This document shows positions 52,046 through 63,640 of a stretch of 64,000 bases of DNA, piece after piece. The stretch comes from Planoprotostelium fungivorum (lineage: Eukaryota > Evosea > Variosea > Cavosteliida > Cavosteliaceae): positions 43,545-107,544 of the forward strand of contig MDYQ01000073.1 of the NCBI GenBank assembly GCA_003024175.1, read 5' to 3'. Below the pieces are notes generated by a model, which worked only from the letters and a program-made list of their open reading frames with translations, was not told the DNA's origin and searched no databases. Position 1 is the stretch's first letter; the number at the start of each line of letters is the position of its first letter. The position numbers and the translations under genes are program-made.

Positions 52046-52746
52046 CAAGTTGAGAAATCTCGTCTTCAGTGGGAGTCCAGGAGTAGATGACGTGAATCCC
52101 GTCACTTCCAACGAATGCGTCTACTGCGATTCCGGTCGACCTCTTGATGAGCGTGTAAAACATCCCGTCTGGCCAGCTCCAACTGATGACGGGGATATTG
52201 TGTGTGTCTCCGTGCTCAGGGAACCCTTCTATAGTCGTGGTCTGAATAGAAGGAGTGGGGACATGTGCTGGTGGAGGCGGAGCGCATGGGGCAGGTGCGT
52301 GGTGAGATCGAGGGGGGGTCGACGGCACTGACGTAATGTTGATGCTTGAATTTGAGGAGGCGCTTTGTGGTTTTGCCGACGGTTGCCCAAGCGCGCCTCT
52401 GATGAGACCTCCAACGCGATCGGATGATGGGTTCTCTTCTTCGGAGTCTTCTCCAGAATCAAGTCCCCCGGACTTCTCGTCTTCGTCTTTCTCCCTTTCT
52501 ATCAATATTGTCAGAATTGTGTCCATGGATGATTGTGACGATGCGATCGATGATTGAAAGCCCACCCATTTGTTTCTTGATGCGAGCGACGCAGTTCTGC
52601 ACCGTGGCCAGCCCAACGTTAGGGAAGAACTGTTGTTGGATCTTTTTGGGTTTCCTCTTCTTCATGACGGCTGTCTTGATGACTTCCAAGTCCGAAGGAT
52701 TCCAAACGTGTCTGGACGTTGGCTGCGGAGGGTTCGATGGTTTCAT
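52046..52746 (-). CDS. Myb/SANT-like ORF1 of the transposon
   Basis: Start MKPSNPPQPTSRHVW at 52746. The N-terminal WNPSDLEVIKTAVMKKRK...IQQQFFPNVGLATVQNCVAR has the W-rich, helix-rich form of a Myb/SANT DNA-binding unit, as in Harbinger ORF1 proteins that bind transposon ends and import the transposase. It passes through an acidic patch (GEDSEEENPSSDRVG), a Pro/Ser linker and a C-terminal hydrophobic domain (PVISWSWPDGMFYTLI, DGIHVIYSWTPTEDEISQL). A phase change near 52520-52560 needs a short intron or is a frameshift. The N at 52045 lies at the end of the frame. Confidence 0.45.
52161..52599 (+). repeat. Tandem duplication, unit B
   Basis: Second, more complete copy of the duplicated block. 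Here the flanking sequence continues into both ends of the Myb-like ORF (VISWSWPDGMFYTLIKRST on the C-terminal side, NVGLATVQNCVARIKKQ on the N-terminal side), so this is the ancestral copy. Confidence 0.9.
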
Positions 52747-52799
52747 GTTTGTTGACTCTATTCGACATCAGACGATGAAGATGAAGATGAGAGGATGAT

Positions 52800-53414
52800 C
52801 GATCTCACGATAGAAATTGTTTTTCGGTGAAACTTACGTTCGTCTTGTGCGTCTTGTGTCTTGTGCGTCTCGTGCGTCTTGAGCTGTTGTGCGTGGCGAA
52901 TGGAATGATTCGTTATTCATGTCCGGAGTTTTGCAAAGGCCGTTGACAGGATCACCTGAGCACTAACGGCTTTTTTCTTCAATAGGGTCGAGTTGCGACG
53001 AAATATTATCCTTTAACGCGGTTAAGGGAGCTAATTTCAACGATTTATCGTGGAGCACTCCTGCTCCTCCATATAAAATTTCTTCGACTTCCAAAATTTA
53101 AACCTTAAACCCCATAAATAAGCCATAGGTGTCAGCGAGTTCTCTCCGTCTTCGTTTCGATCTTTTCTGATAAATTATGTTGGATACTGTGGTTATGAGG
53201 CCTTCAGCACGCCTGTAACCATCGAAATTTCCCTATGTTTGTGTCTCTTGTTTGGATGCTGAGAGAAACATAACTCACTCGACACGATCACAAGCACAAC
53301 TACAAGCAAGATGAACGACACTCACGACATCATCGACCTCACTCACGACACTTACGACACTAACAACACACACACTCAACGTCATGATGGTCTCATCACC
53401 TTCTCTTTCAGATC
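52800..53414. promoter_or_regulatory. Divergent region between transposon ORF1 and transposase
   Basis: About 600 bases with no domain-bearing frame. It includes repeated cgtcttgtgcgt/cgtctcgtgcgt units at 52830-52885 and a run of cac-rich gac acts triplets at 53310-53385 (HDIIDLTHDTYD-type frame of low complexity). It probably contains both promoters; no element can be assigned. Confidence 0.3.
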
Positions 53415-54360
53415 ACTGATCATTCCAGCCAATTCCACGAAGCCTTCACTGGTCATCACAACCACCGCCTTCAGTGTGGGCTTTACGGTTACGGACTCCC
53501 TCTTCTCTTCACGATCTTCATGGGCATCGTAGACATCCACCCTGGCTTCTCTGCAGGATGGTTGGCCGTCGCGTTCATGTACATCAAGGGTTATCCTACT
53601 CTTGATCAAGGCACCATCTACGGAATGTCCAGCCGTCAGCTTCTTAGAGTCGTCCGTGCTACTGTTAACCTCTTACATGGCTCGTTGAGAATGGTGACTG
53701 ATCGTCTGTCCTACATACATTCTGACACTCGTAACAGCCCGACTTCTCCGATCGCCACGATGACCAGACAATGTCTCTTGAGAGCGACGAAGGATATGGT
53801 GCGATCGACTGTACACTCTGTCCTGCATCCAAACCGAACGATTGGGCGGTAGCAAGGAGGTACTACTCTGCTAAGCACAAGATGAACGGCATCAAATACG
53901 AGGTGAAATGTTTGTTGACACCTTACACTCTCTTACGTGTCGCAGATTGCATGTTCTCTCACTACTGGCCGAATCTTTTGGGTCAGCGGCCCTCACGCGG
54001 ATCGATCCACGATCTACAAGTCGCTCGGAACAGCGGGTTCTATCGCAAGGCATACAATATCTTCCGTATGACCGGACTGAAGATCTACGGAGATGCTGGT
54101 TATCAAGGAGCTTCGTGGGCCATCCTACCTTTCACTGAGCGTTATGGTCATGTTGTCTCTCCTCAGGAGAGATATACAACTACGCTCACAGTGGCAGAAG
54201 GATCATTGTAGAGCAAGTCTTCCACCGACTCAAATCCTACAGAACTCTCACAATCTCTCAATATATTCAGACAGCTTCAATAGCGCACTTTTCTGTACTA
54301 AGGGAAGGCTCCAAAAAGAGAAAACCTTACAAACACAAAAGATTGGCAATACAAAGATAG
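53415..54360 (+). pseudogene. DDE transposase (DDE_Tnp_4 / PIF-Harbinger type), frameshifted
   Basis: An N-terminal helix-turn-helix region (VAFMYIKGYPTLDQGTIYGM, SSRQLLRVVRATVNLL) is in one phase. The catalytic core is in a second: GAIDCT (first Asp), RRYYSAKHKMNGIKYEVKC, RGSIHDLQVARNSGFYRKA and IYGDAGYQG (second Asp). The end, YNYAHSGRRIIVEQVFHRLK (E-containing helix), is in a third, running to TAG at 54358-54360. Frame changes are needed at about 53770 and between 54150 and 54190. The residues needed for catalysis are recognisable but not in one frame, so this copy is inactive as it stands. Confidence 0.75.
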
Positions 54361-55487
54361 AAATAAAACAAGCAATCAAAAGAAGAGGGGCTAAAGGACT
54401 CACAACAAGTTCTTCCATGTTAGATTGCATGCCAACGATAATAGACTACATGATCACCAAAAAAGAAGAGAGCATACAAAGATGATTTGGTAAGAGATAT
54501 GATGAAATAGAGAAGAGCAAAGAAGAAGCGCAAGGCGTATATGTGGTGTATGGTCACCACATAAGAACCAAACAGTTCAGTGAGTCTCTGTTTATAAAGA
54601 ATGATTTCAAACCAAAGAAAGCCAAGGTGTTCCTTTTCAATGAACATGCATTGAATGTGTTTCTTGGTTGCTGAGTTTTCCTAAACCCTGCCTCTTAGCC
54701 ACCACCCCCTGAAAAAGGCACATGAAGAATTCGCCCTCTACTTGCATGGCTGAAAAATTTGAACTCATAATTCTCTGCTATGAACGTCCGGACGAAAAAA
54801 CTGAATACACCACGGTGTAGCCCATGTGATTCTACACCTGGGTAAACTGAGAAAACAGACCTCGCACCCTCCCTAAATGAAATATGACCTCTCGTGCGCT
54901 ATTTCCAAATAACGCACGCCACATGACCACTTATTTTCTGACCTGTTTTCCAATTAGTCAATGATGTCAAATGTTAGGCACAACAGTATATAAGGGAGAA
55001 CATAACATCAACACCAGACTATACATTCGAAACAGGAGGAGGAGGTAAATTAATCACCAAGAATACAGAAGGTGGTGTGCAACAAGGTAGTTTAGGTGAG
55101 GATCTTACGTTCAATGCAACATTAGAGACGAAGTTGATGGTGAGATTGGACCTCCATCGGGTGGAATTGAACGTGTTCAGGTTGGACACTGGATACTGGA
55201 CTGTGATCCTTATCTGTCTCTGCCAATGCTCACCTACCACCCTGCCTCTCCCACATCCTTGCCAATGGATCTTCCAACCTGCTAACTTACTCTCAGGTGG
55301 CCAATCTGTTTGTCTACAGCCTGATCCATCAGAGCTGCGGGTTTCTCCTCTCGTGAGGAGTATGTATAGTTCTTACCTTCCTTGAAACGTTGTGATTGAG
55401 GTTTCTCATCCTGAAAACTCTTTTACAACCCTAAACATCGGACCAACATCATTGGAGCAGAGACCTTCAGTCAGGAGCAATCCCCTA
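54361..55487. other. Unassigned region
   Basis: About 1.1 kb without a recognisable gene. Open frames at 55019-55240 (-) and 55077-55385 (+) overlap each other and neither has a domain. Poly-A-rich stretches at 54300-54420 follow the transposase. The region could include the transposon's right end. Confidence 0.25.
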
Positions 55488-56180
55488 TTAAGGTGGTCGG
55501 CTGCACATGAAACTTCGTCCGACGATTCTATGTCTACAATGAATTTGGGAATAGATTAGAATTTCGAACAATTGATTTGGTTTTTCTGGTTGGTGTCCAT
55601 GCATTTGGATCACTAATTTTTTTGTCGTGCATATTCCAGTAGTCGGGAGAGAAGTGATCCATTCTCAATGCACCATTTGACTACCAACCAGAAAAACCAA
55701 ATCAATTGCTCGTGGCTCTGACACCGTTTGTTCTTCTTTGTCTTGTCAAGGAAGTGTTGATACAATAATCGATGTGTTTCTCGAACTCTTCTCGGCATGT
55801 TGGGCACGACACTCTGGAACAAGTTGTTTTCTCTTCTGTTCGACCTCCTTTTGATATTCCTCCAAGTCCTCCTCACAATACTATCCAGGTGCCATCGTTA
55901 TTGCGATGTTTTTCAATTCAGTGATGGATTAGTGATTTCTCATGACGGTCCTCGCACCGATCAAAATTTCTCAAAATTTGATCGCATCATCTCTCTGAAC
56001 TTTTCGTAGATGATAAGGCAACTGGTAAGTTACATTTGATGCGATTCACTTTTTCTCAATTTTTGTTGAGAGCAGAGATAATCAAGAAATGGTGTTTTTT
56101 TCTATAGATTATAATGCATTCAAAAATTGCCGGAATGGTCACGTGAGCTGTATTTTGAGTTTTCGGGCCGACCACCTTAA
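55488..56180. mobile_element. Non-autonomous element with TTAA target sites and inverted termini
   Basis: Begins TTAA-GGTGGTCGGC (55488-55501) and ends GCCGACCACC-TTAA (56167-56180): perfect 10-bp terminal inverted repeats flanked by TTAA, the target site used by piggyBac-type elements. Inside, a 26-base arm near 55571-55596 is repeated inverted near 55684-55709, giving a strong hairpin. The only long internal frame (55613-55876, -) has no transposase motifs. Length is about 693 bp. Confidence 0.7.
55570..55710. repeat. Internal perfect inverted repeat (hairpin)
   Basis: The arm caattgatttggtttttctg (continuing gttggt) at about 55571-55596 has its exact reverse complement ending caaatcaattg at about 55684-55709, separated by roughly 88 bases. 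It lies inside the TTAA element. Confidence 0.85.
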
Positions 56181-56240
56181 GATGATAAATAACTAAATCG
56201 AATGCTTTCTTCTGGTTGAATTATAATAAATGGGATCTAT

Positions 56241-59200
56241 TCAAAACCGGAAGCTGGAGCCCCTCTCAAGACCCGATTTGAACTGTTGTACAGTATCTAT
56301 GTCGTCCGTATCATTGTCGACTGACGCATCCCATCTACCATCTTGACCGGATCTCTCACAAATAGGGCAGCAATTTGGACTCCTCCTCTTGCATGTTCGA
56401 TGATAGGGTGTGTGGCACCTGATGCATTCAGTTGATCCTCAACCTACTCCTCACCTCTTGCACTCCGTGATGGTACGAACATTGAATGGATAGATCACTT
56501 TCGGATCCTGACAAAGCCCACAGATCTGGCCTCTCTCTTTGCATGTCTGTTGTTTGTTATTTTTCTTCTGGTAGTGATCTTACTGAGCACTTGGTCACGT
56601 GGACAATGAATCTCTCAGTCAAGTCTCGGATCCAATCGATCAATTTCTCAGTGTTTAAGTCCATCAGATCTTGTAGAGAGTAGATGTCTGTATTGTGTAT
56701 GATGTGTAATCGATCTGAGATCTCTTTCACTACCTATCCCTCTTCAGACACATCAATGATCCTTCACAATACCTTCTCTTGCGATACTCTATCGCAATTG
56801 AAGATGTAATCTTTGAGATAGTACAGTTGTCTCCTCAAGATCTTCACATTCCGAAGATTTGGAACCTATGGGAAGTCAATTGAATCGTGGGTGATGGAAG
56901 AGATGATACCTTATAGAATAGTCCAGAGCTGATAGCAGATATGTCGTAGACCGGGTCATCTACGGTTAATTCCAAGAAGGCCTTGCTTGCATCACATATT
57001 GGATAGGGTCTAAAGTCCCAATTCTATCATGAATGAATTCCAGTCCACAAACTATAATCACCTGAAGTATACGAGCTGGTATGATTGACCTTTGGTCGTG
57101 ATGACACTTGTTACAATGGTACTTTCCAGTATATTCGCAGTATTTAGGTTTTGGGGAAAAGAAGCCTGCTGTGTCAGTGGAGCAATGATGAACGGTGGGA
57201 TACCTGTCTCTAGTCGAGAGCCGCAAGTGAAACAGATGTTCTCTTGGTCTGAGGGTCTTCCTTTGGTGTGAGTGACATAATAAACCATGTTGGTTCCCTG
57301 CTCAACCTGTCACATTCAGTTCAGGTGCAGTTTTCTCCATCACCTTGAGTGGATTGTCCAAGGTGAGGCTCTGTCTGAAATCGAAGATGTTGCTCTTACT
57401 CCTTCCCTTCCCTTGGGAACCAAAAGACCTCGATCGATTCTTGTTCGCACCACTTCCAATCGAAGAAGAGAGATCCACAGGAGGAACTGTGTCGGTCACC
57501 TTTGGGGCATTTTGACAATTGCTCACCTAACTGAGGAGAGACGAACCCAGAGAATCTCGGTGATGGCTGTGCATCCACTCGACTCTGCGTCAGGTGTTTT
57601 GCCAAGTATCGATTGCTGATGGCAGATACTACCTGATTTCCTTCCTCCCTTAAACGGATTCTATTGTATGATCCTCACCTGGAGTCTGAAGTTCTGGCTC
57701 GGTCGGTTTGCTCTTATCTTGTTCACCTTCTTTCAATGATCGCAGGAGCCATTGGTCATCTGAGGAGATTATGTACGTCTACAAGATTTTCTTCATACCC
57801 TGGTTCGCCGAGAATGAGACGGGCTCATCTGAAGAGTGGTCCGAGTGAATGATCGCAGCTGTCTCTGCTTCCAAAATCCTGGAATAATCTTGAAGATCTC
57901 TCTTGAATGCCGTGTCTGGGCCGATGGAAGATGTATGAACGGTCGAGTCCAATCGATCCATCTGGTTTCTATTGGTCCTGTTGGTGTCAGCCTTGACCCT
58001 CTCAGCCGCGTTCTCTTCAATTGTATTCCTTGGCTTTTCAGTTCTCTCTTCTTCCATCTTTTCTCACGTCTGCTGGGCAATTTCTTCGATGTTATGGGTG
58101 ATTCGGATGGACTCTCTCTTCTTCTTAAATTGCATCTGGTACTCTAACAAACTGTTCATGTCCTCATCTTCTGCTGCTATTCTCCTCGCCTCTTCCTCCC
58201 TCCTCCTCTCCTTCTCTCTGTTATTCACTACCTGCCTCTCTCCTCACCTCCTCCTCTGCCTTTGATCTCCTCTCCTCCTCAATTCTCTTCCTCAGTGCTG
58301 TTTGCGTAGGACTATCCATCTCTATATCTACTTGTTTTAACATGTCGTCCAGGTCCTCCAGGTCTTTCGTTAAGTCCTATGCTCCCTTAGTGTAGCCCCT
58401 TTCTTCCTCTTACTTGGTCGTGGGTTTCCATCCTGGTGACCACTGGACTCTGTGTATTGGGCGTGTTCCTCTTCCTCTCCTCTTCTATTCTAGCTATCCT
58501 TTGTTTTACCCGCTCTTGTGCTTCCTTCCTCTTTCTCTCTACCTCTTCTTCTGTCACAATTATTCCACTCTGCCTCCTGGGTCTGTTGCTTTCTAGCTCC
58601 CTCTCTTCCCTCTTCACTTCTTCACTTCTCCTTTCTTGCTCTTCTCTGTCTTTTTCTTCCTCGATTCCGTTCAGTTTTTCTCTTTTTTGCTCTTCTGTCT
58701 CGTCTGCTACATCTCCTACGTTGTCTTTGATGGTTTGATCAAGTATTTCCTGATGGACCTTCTCGATGACCCCCTCTGATTCTATTTCAACCCTCTCTAT
58801 GCCTTCTCCACCTCCGAGTCTCTCCTCCCTCTCTTCGTGTCCGTCTTCTGTCTGTCCGTTTCTCTCTGCCTCCTCTTCTTCCTCTTCCCTCTCTCCACTT
58901 TGCTCTTCTCTCCCCTCCTCTGCGTCTATACCACTGACACTCTCCTTGTCATCAATGGTCGTTTCTGTGGCAAGGGATAAATCTAGTTCGATGGTTGTTG
59001 ACAGACTTCCTGTTGTGATCATTTGAGCCAGCTTCTCTTTTTCTTCATTGAGTAGTTTTCGTAGATCTTCTTCCATCTTCTTCTTTCTATCTTCTTCTCT
59101 TCTTTTGTGAACCTACAAACCATCAACATATACTCATAGAATAGTGCTATTGATGAATGTGAAGTAAGAGATACCATATCCTCCTCTGAGGCTGTTCTGA

Positions 59201-60849
59201 ATGATGAGCCGAAAGTTCTCCGCTTCACACCCTATTCGTGTTGGTCTTCGTTGTTGCATTGACCCACCTCTTCTTTTCCTCTCCTGTCAGCATCTCTACT
59301 TTGGTGATCCAAATCTCTTCTATTCCATTGATTGTGGCTCAACTGAGGACTAGACATCATTGGTGTAGACGGTGCCGAATTGCGTAACTGTTGCTATTCA
59401 CTTTTCTCTCTTCATACACTGTGTACCTGGTTTGTTGATGCGATCTTCTCCAAATTTTGTAAGTCGTTTGTACTAGAGCTGAGACTACGATTTAACAACT
59501 GTTCTCGTCTTTTTCTCTCTTGCTCCTCTATGAGTTGTTGGATTCTCTGTGCTTCCAACTGTCCAACACGTTAGCACTCCTTACTGTTGTCATATCTACT
59601 TCATCTGCCTCTTTTTGGAGTTTCTCTAACTCATCTTGTCTCCTGTTTGCATCCTCCTCAGCCATCCTAGTTTTTGTGAGTCTTCCTACCATGTTTCATT
59701 CCATACTTCCTCCGCTGCTCTCTTTCATATTGTATCTTCTCCTCTAGAGCCTTCCTCCTCTCCTCTTCTCTTTTCTGTTGCTCTGCTATTCGAATCTCTT
59801 CCTCCAGTACCTCTCTACGGTATTTCTCTACCTGGAGATTGTTCACTCTCACATGGTTGTTTTTGCTTCACCCTTTCTTCCTCCGCTTGTATTTTATTTT
59901 CGATCGGTGAATCCGGGACTATGATCCTCTTTTCTCCTTGTCTACCCTGTTCAACTTGATCTCCTTTTCTTCTCTATTTCTCACCTTCTTGTTCATCTCT
60001 TCCTCTTCTTCTACTACTCCTTCCTCATGATCCAGATTGATGGTCTTCTTTTTGACCTTTCTCCTTTTCTCTGATTTGTTAGTTGTCACCGGTGTTCTAT
60101 CGTCGTTAGCGATTTCCGTGCTCTTTTTTTGTGTGCATTGAGAAGCAGTTCTCACTTGAATAAATCGAGGTAGTATTCTAATTGGGAATCATCCACACTG
60201 AGTGAGAAGGGAATCCCATTCAAACCTTTGATGGATGAGCACTAAAATACTTTCAATGTCACCTGTGATCAGCGATAACATAAAAGAGGCTGAACTTGGC
60301 TCACGAATGTATGCATGTGCCTCGTAACATGATCTATTGCGTTTGTCACTACATCGGAAGTGACTGACTTGACTCACTCTGTGGCGGAGCTTTTTAATAA
60401 GTACTGCAGATGAGTATCGAGCATGTTGGTGTTGAGTGCCAACCGGATCCACGCTCTCGCTCTTCCTTCCGAAGATGTTACCTGTTCATGTGTGAATCTG
60501 TCGTCAATATCAGTGCTTCTGTTCATACCTTGGTCAACCGACGCAAATTACTGATGGTTGAGCTCGTTTGGGGTATCTTCTCTAGTACCTCTAGGTAGTT
60601 CCACATGGTCGACCTCACGTCACCCCCTAAGTCCTTTAGATGTTTTCAATCTCATACTCTTACTCGATCTCAATCCATGTTTCAATATATACTCCAGGGC
60701 AATGGCAAATTGTCTCAAAGTTGGAGACTTCTCTGTGATTGTATGTACTTCTTCGCCACTGAATGCTTCTGCCAGCAGCGCTCTTGTTGCTTTGTGAATC
60801 TCATCTCCCAACTCTTTCCTCTCCGCATCAAATCGAACCGAGTTGACAT
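56241..60849 (-). CDS. RUN / coiled-coil / Rubicon-homology protein
   Basis: The N-terminus (MSTRFDAERKELGDEIHKA at 60849) leads into a RUN domain with the diagnostic ALEYILKHGL (about 60650), VLIKKLRHR and FMLSLITGD. A very long charged coiled coil follows (60150-57780; KEEKKIERRRWKK, ERKRKEAQERVKQRIARIEE). The C-terminus is a Rubicon-homology (zf-RING_9) domain: CFTCGSRLETG, YCEYTGKYHCNKCHHDQRS, IPARIL, GQICGLCQDPKVIYPFNV, CHTPYHRTCKRR and CCPICERSG, ending SSFRF with TGA at 56241-56243. This RUN-RH plan is that of Rubicon/PLEKHM1/Pacer proteins, which bind Rab7 on late endosomes or autophagosomes. Exons are numerous and many joins in the coiled coil were not resolved. An upstream ATG at 60933 (MSDFWLRAVGDG) may belong to a first exon. 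Confidence 0.75.
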
Positions 60850-61029
60850 CTTCGAGAAAATATCAGACAAACGGAGAACGAAGAATGACTCACACTCGCC
60901 ATCCCCTACTGCACGAAGCCAAAAGTCGGACATGGGGAACAGTATTGATTTGTGCAAAGAAAATCAAAAATTATTCTCTTCAGCTCTACACCTAATCAAA
61001 GGAACAAAATCAACTTTACCACTGAAAAG

Positions 61030-61180
61030 CACGTGCAGCGATTTCTGTGCTGACTGTACAAAGCATGCTTAGTTCACGACACTTGACATTAGATTTGTCA
61101 AAATCTCCAAACTCACAGCAGACAAGCAAAGAGTGCGTGGACAGCTGTATATAAATGCACTATGCATTATACCCTTTATA
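61030..61180 (-). repeat. Dispersed ~155-bp repeat, copy 4 (inverted, diverged)
   Basis: Its reverse complement reads catataaagggtataatgca, then agtgcatttatatac, a cgcact...gcttgtctgctgtg block and agcatgctttgtacagtc before gaaatcgctg, in the same order as copies 1-3. It overlaps the last codons and stop of the HEAT-like gene and lies upstream of the RUN gene's start. Confidence 0.55.
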
Positions 61181-63199
61181 TGTTCTCCAGCAGTGAGAGG
61201 GTCTCAGTGAAATGTTGCAATGTTTCATCAGTATTGTAAATCTCAATCCTCTTGATGCAAGACACAATGGTAGTCCTCTTGCTCTCAATCCTGCCTCATG
61301 TCAAATGATTAATGAGGCATTTTGCACCTTGGCCAGCAGGAGACTACAACATGATAGATCATATTAGATATCTCTTGGCACAACGAAGTTTGATGTATCT
61401 TGTTGTTGGAGATCATGTTGCTTTGCAGAAACAGACATAAGGTCTCGATACAAATTAAGATTCTTCTCAGATACCGAAGGGTAAGTATTCCAAGAGTCTG
61501 ATCAGATGAGAAAGGAGATACAACTTTCTCACACCTGAATCATGCCTGAGAGATGAGTCACATTCACATGTATCAGCTGTATGTGCATTGACGGTGAATT
61601 GATCTTGCTCTCTATGGTCGATAATAAAGCATCGAACAAATGGTGTTGCTGTTCATCGTCCATGGTGGGAGATATTCTACAGAACGAGAGGAGGAGAGAC
61701 TTGCTTGTGGAGGCGGTCTCCGTCAGCTTCAGTGCGTCAAAGAGGTGAATATATAACTGACGGCTGTGCCATGTGATCTCTTAGCGTTGTCATCAGCTGC
61801 TACATGGCTAACATCCCACCTGTAGAAGACATTTCACTCGTTGCGTGATCCATTATCTTAGCTGCAATCTCTACATCGTCAGTGTCAGTGCTGCTCAGTA
61901 GACTTAGGCATATGGGTATTAACCGTTCCATGATTCGACTCTGTTCTGCATTCTGTGCATCTCTCAGGAGAATAATATTGCAACTCAGCACCTTCAAAGA
62001 TAAGGCCAGACCAAGTAGCGCATATTTTGTCCAAGTATTCTCCTGCCATCCAAGCTGAGATTCAAATCTTGATCCGTTCTGATGGTCGAGTGGGTTCATC
62101 AAGGGTATTAGCACGTCCATCATTCCTTCCGCGTCTCTAACTCTGTGCGATTCATTTTTCGTTGCATTCATAAGTGCTGAAAAAGATGAGACGTGAGTGA
62201 CGAGGTTACGTACCATTGGACTTCTTCCTGATGGCTTCGTTGATCCACTGTTTAGACGACAGAGTCTGCACAGAGGCAATAGTAGAACATATCAAATAGA
62301 CAGGGTAGACGGATGGGCGATCAATAATCCAAACAGAACACAATTGATAGGCCACATCGAGCAGGAGTATCATCTGCTCTCTCCACTCGAATACTTCTTT
62401 GTCACTCCCTGCAAATCTCAATCCCCCATTTGTAAATATCGCACCTATATCATCGAACAATCGGTTCATTCTCTTGACCATTTCCGAATAGACCCAACCA
62501 GAGGACTCCATCCAACAAGAGATTCGTGAATAGTGGAAGGTAGAAAGTATGGCTGATGCTTTGATCCAGGGAGGACCATCAAGATGAAGACGATCATAAA
62601 AGACATCTAATAAGGTCCGTTGAGGGCAATTGTCCACAAGGCGTTCAATCGTTCCCTCATCTCCGTGTTTGATTACTGCTCGGATAACAGAGTTCCATTG
62701 TTCGGCTGGTATTTCTCCCCGCGAAATCAGCTCATCGATCGCCGCCAAACTTGTCCTCTTCTTCTCCTCCTTACATTCCAACTTCAGGTAGTTGAGGCAA
62801 TGCATCACCAAATCCTCTGATCGTCTTGTTACGGGTCTGTCAGTCTGTGCCCTGAATTGGTCTCCCTCTCTGTTCCAACTACTGAATAACATCATTTCAC
62901 ATTCGAAGTGAAGAGCGGAATCTGCTTCAGATAGTTCTGATACCCTCAGTGTTGCTGTTTGTGTGCAGACGAGACGGACCTGCCATCCTTCGTCGTGCAG
63001 CCATATTGGGAGTATGAAAGTGATGTATTGAGATGGTGTCATTCGTTGAGAGAGCTGAATAATAGCAGCAGCTCTTGTCTGCTGCCTTTTATGACTTGAC
63101 AGGAGAATGAGCTCTTCGATGCCAAGATCGATGGCTCGACTCTAAATCATTTCACAAAAGGTCTTTTGGAGTGCTCACCTCTGATTTCAGATCATCCAT
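61176..63199 (-). CDS. HEAT/armadillo-like helical repeat protein
   Basis: Starts MDDLKSE at 63199, splicing to SRAIDLGIEELILLSSHKRQ. The product is almost wholly amphipathic helices of HEAT/ARM character (RTSLAAIDELISRGEIPAEQ, WNSVIRAVIKHGDEGTIERL, KVLSCNIILLRDAQNAEQSR, IPICLSLLSSTDTDDVEIAA, DDEQQHHLFDALLSTIESKI). A 40-nt intron near 61770-61812 joins MSST to EITWHSRQLYIHLFDALK; reading through it gives a false TAG stop at 61800. It ends TETLSLLENI with TAA at 61176-61178, inside repeat copy 4. No orthologue recognised; a scaffold or transport-adaptor role would be typical. Confidence 0.55.
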
Positions 63200-63275
63200 T
63201 TGAAGGATGATCTGTTGCTTCTCGATGTCGGCAATACAGATGCTTATAATTTTTGGCTAACTTCGACCTGCATCA

Positions 63276-63432
63276 TATAAAAAGGGAATATTATAGTGCA
63301 TTTATCTACAACTCAACACACACTGAATGCTTGCTTCCTGTGATCGTTTGTAAATTCTCTGCAAAACATTTATAAGCTTTTATGTGCCCAGAGCATGCTC
63401 TGTACAGACAAGGAGGAAATCAATGCACACTA
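63276..63432 (+). repeat. Dispersed ~155-bp repeat, copy 2
   Basis: catataaaaagggaatatta, tagtgcatttatctacaact, cacactgaatgcttgcttcc, ctctgcaaaacatttataag and agcatgctctgtacagac follow in order, closely matching copy 1 at 51451. The right end coincides with the stop codon of the minus-strand gene at 63430. Confidence 0.85.
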
Positions 63433-63640
63433 AAGATAGTAGCCTTTGTATGTGAAGTCTGCCGTCAGTTTCTCCTTGTCTGGATTGAGATCCGGGAGGA
63501 GACGGATCACGTGTCCTATGAGGACTGCCGACTCCTCATTGATAACAAGTGAGCTTTGCCTTCCTTCGTATAGACCAGTGAGGATATGACTGTCCAGAGG
63601 TAGTCGGACGTCATCATAGTAAAAGGGGATATTATAGCGG
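63430..63640 (-). CDS. C-terminal part of an unrecognised gene
   Basis: A single clean exon in minus orientation: YNIPFYYDDVRLPLDSHILT, GLYEGRQSSLVINEESAVLI, GHVIRLLPDLNPDKEKLTAD then FTYKGYYL with TAG at 63430-63432. Composition is clearly protein-like. Upstream sequence (plus side) is repeat copy 3, so the 5' exons are missing, lie beyond it, or were replaced by it; a gagttgtag acceptor just upstream would fit an intron ending there. Confidence 0.4.

Larger units (their letters stand above)
51606..54360. mobile_element. Degenerate PIF/Harbinger-like DNA transposon
   Basis: Two divergent ORFs of the kind that define PIF/Harbinger elements: a Myb/SANT-like ORF1 on the minus strand from 52746, and a DDE transposase on the plus strand from about 53415, with a ~650-bp shared promoter region between them. 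ORF1 is partly duplicated in tandem and the transposase is frameshifted, so the copy looks inactive. I could not identify terminal inverted repeats, so the ends given are only the limits of recognisable coding remains. Confidence 0.6.

Noticed and set aside
58414-59026. Long plus-strand frames rich in Ser/Leu/Phe
   Set aside because: They are the complement of the Glu/Lys/Arg-rich coiled coil of the RUN-RH gene.
61800-61802. TAG stop ending the HEAT-like protein
   Set aside because: It lies within a 40-nt intron; splicing continues the frame to the TAA at 61176.
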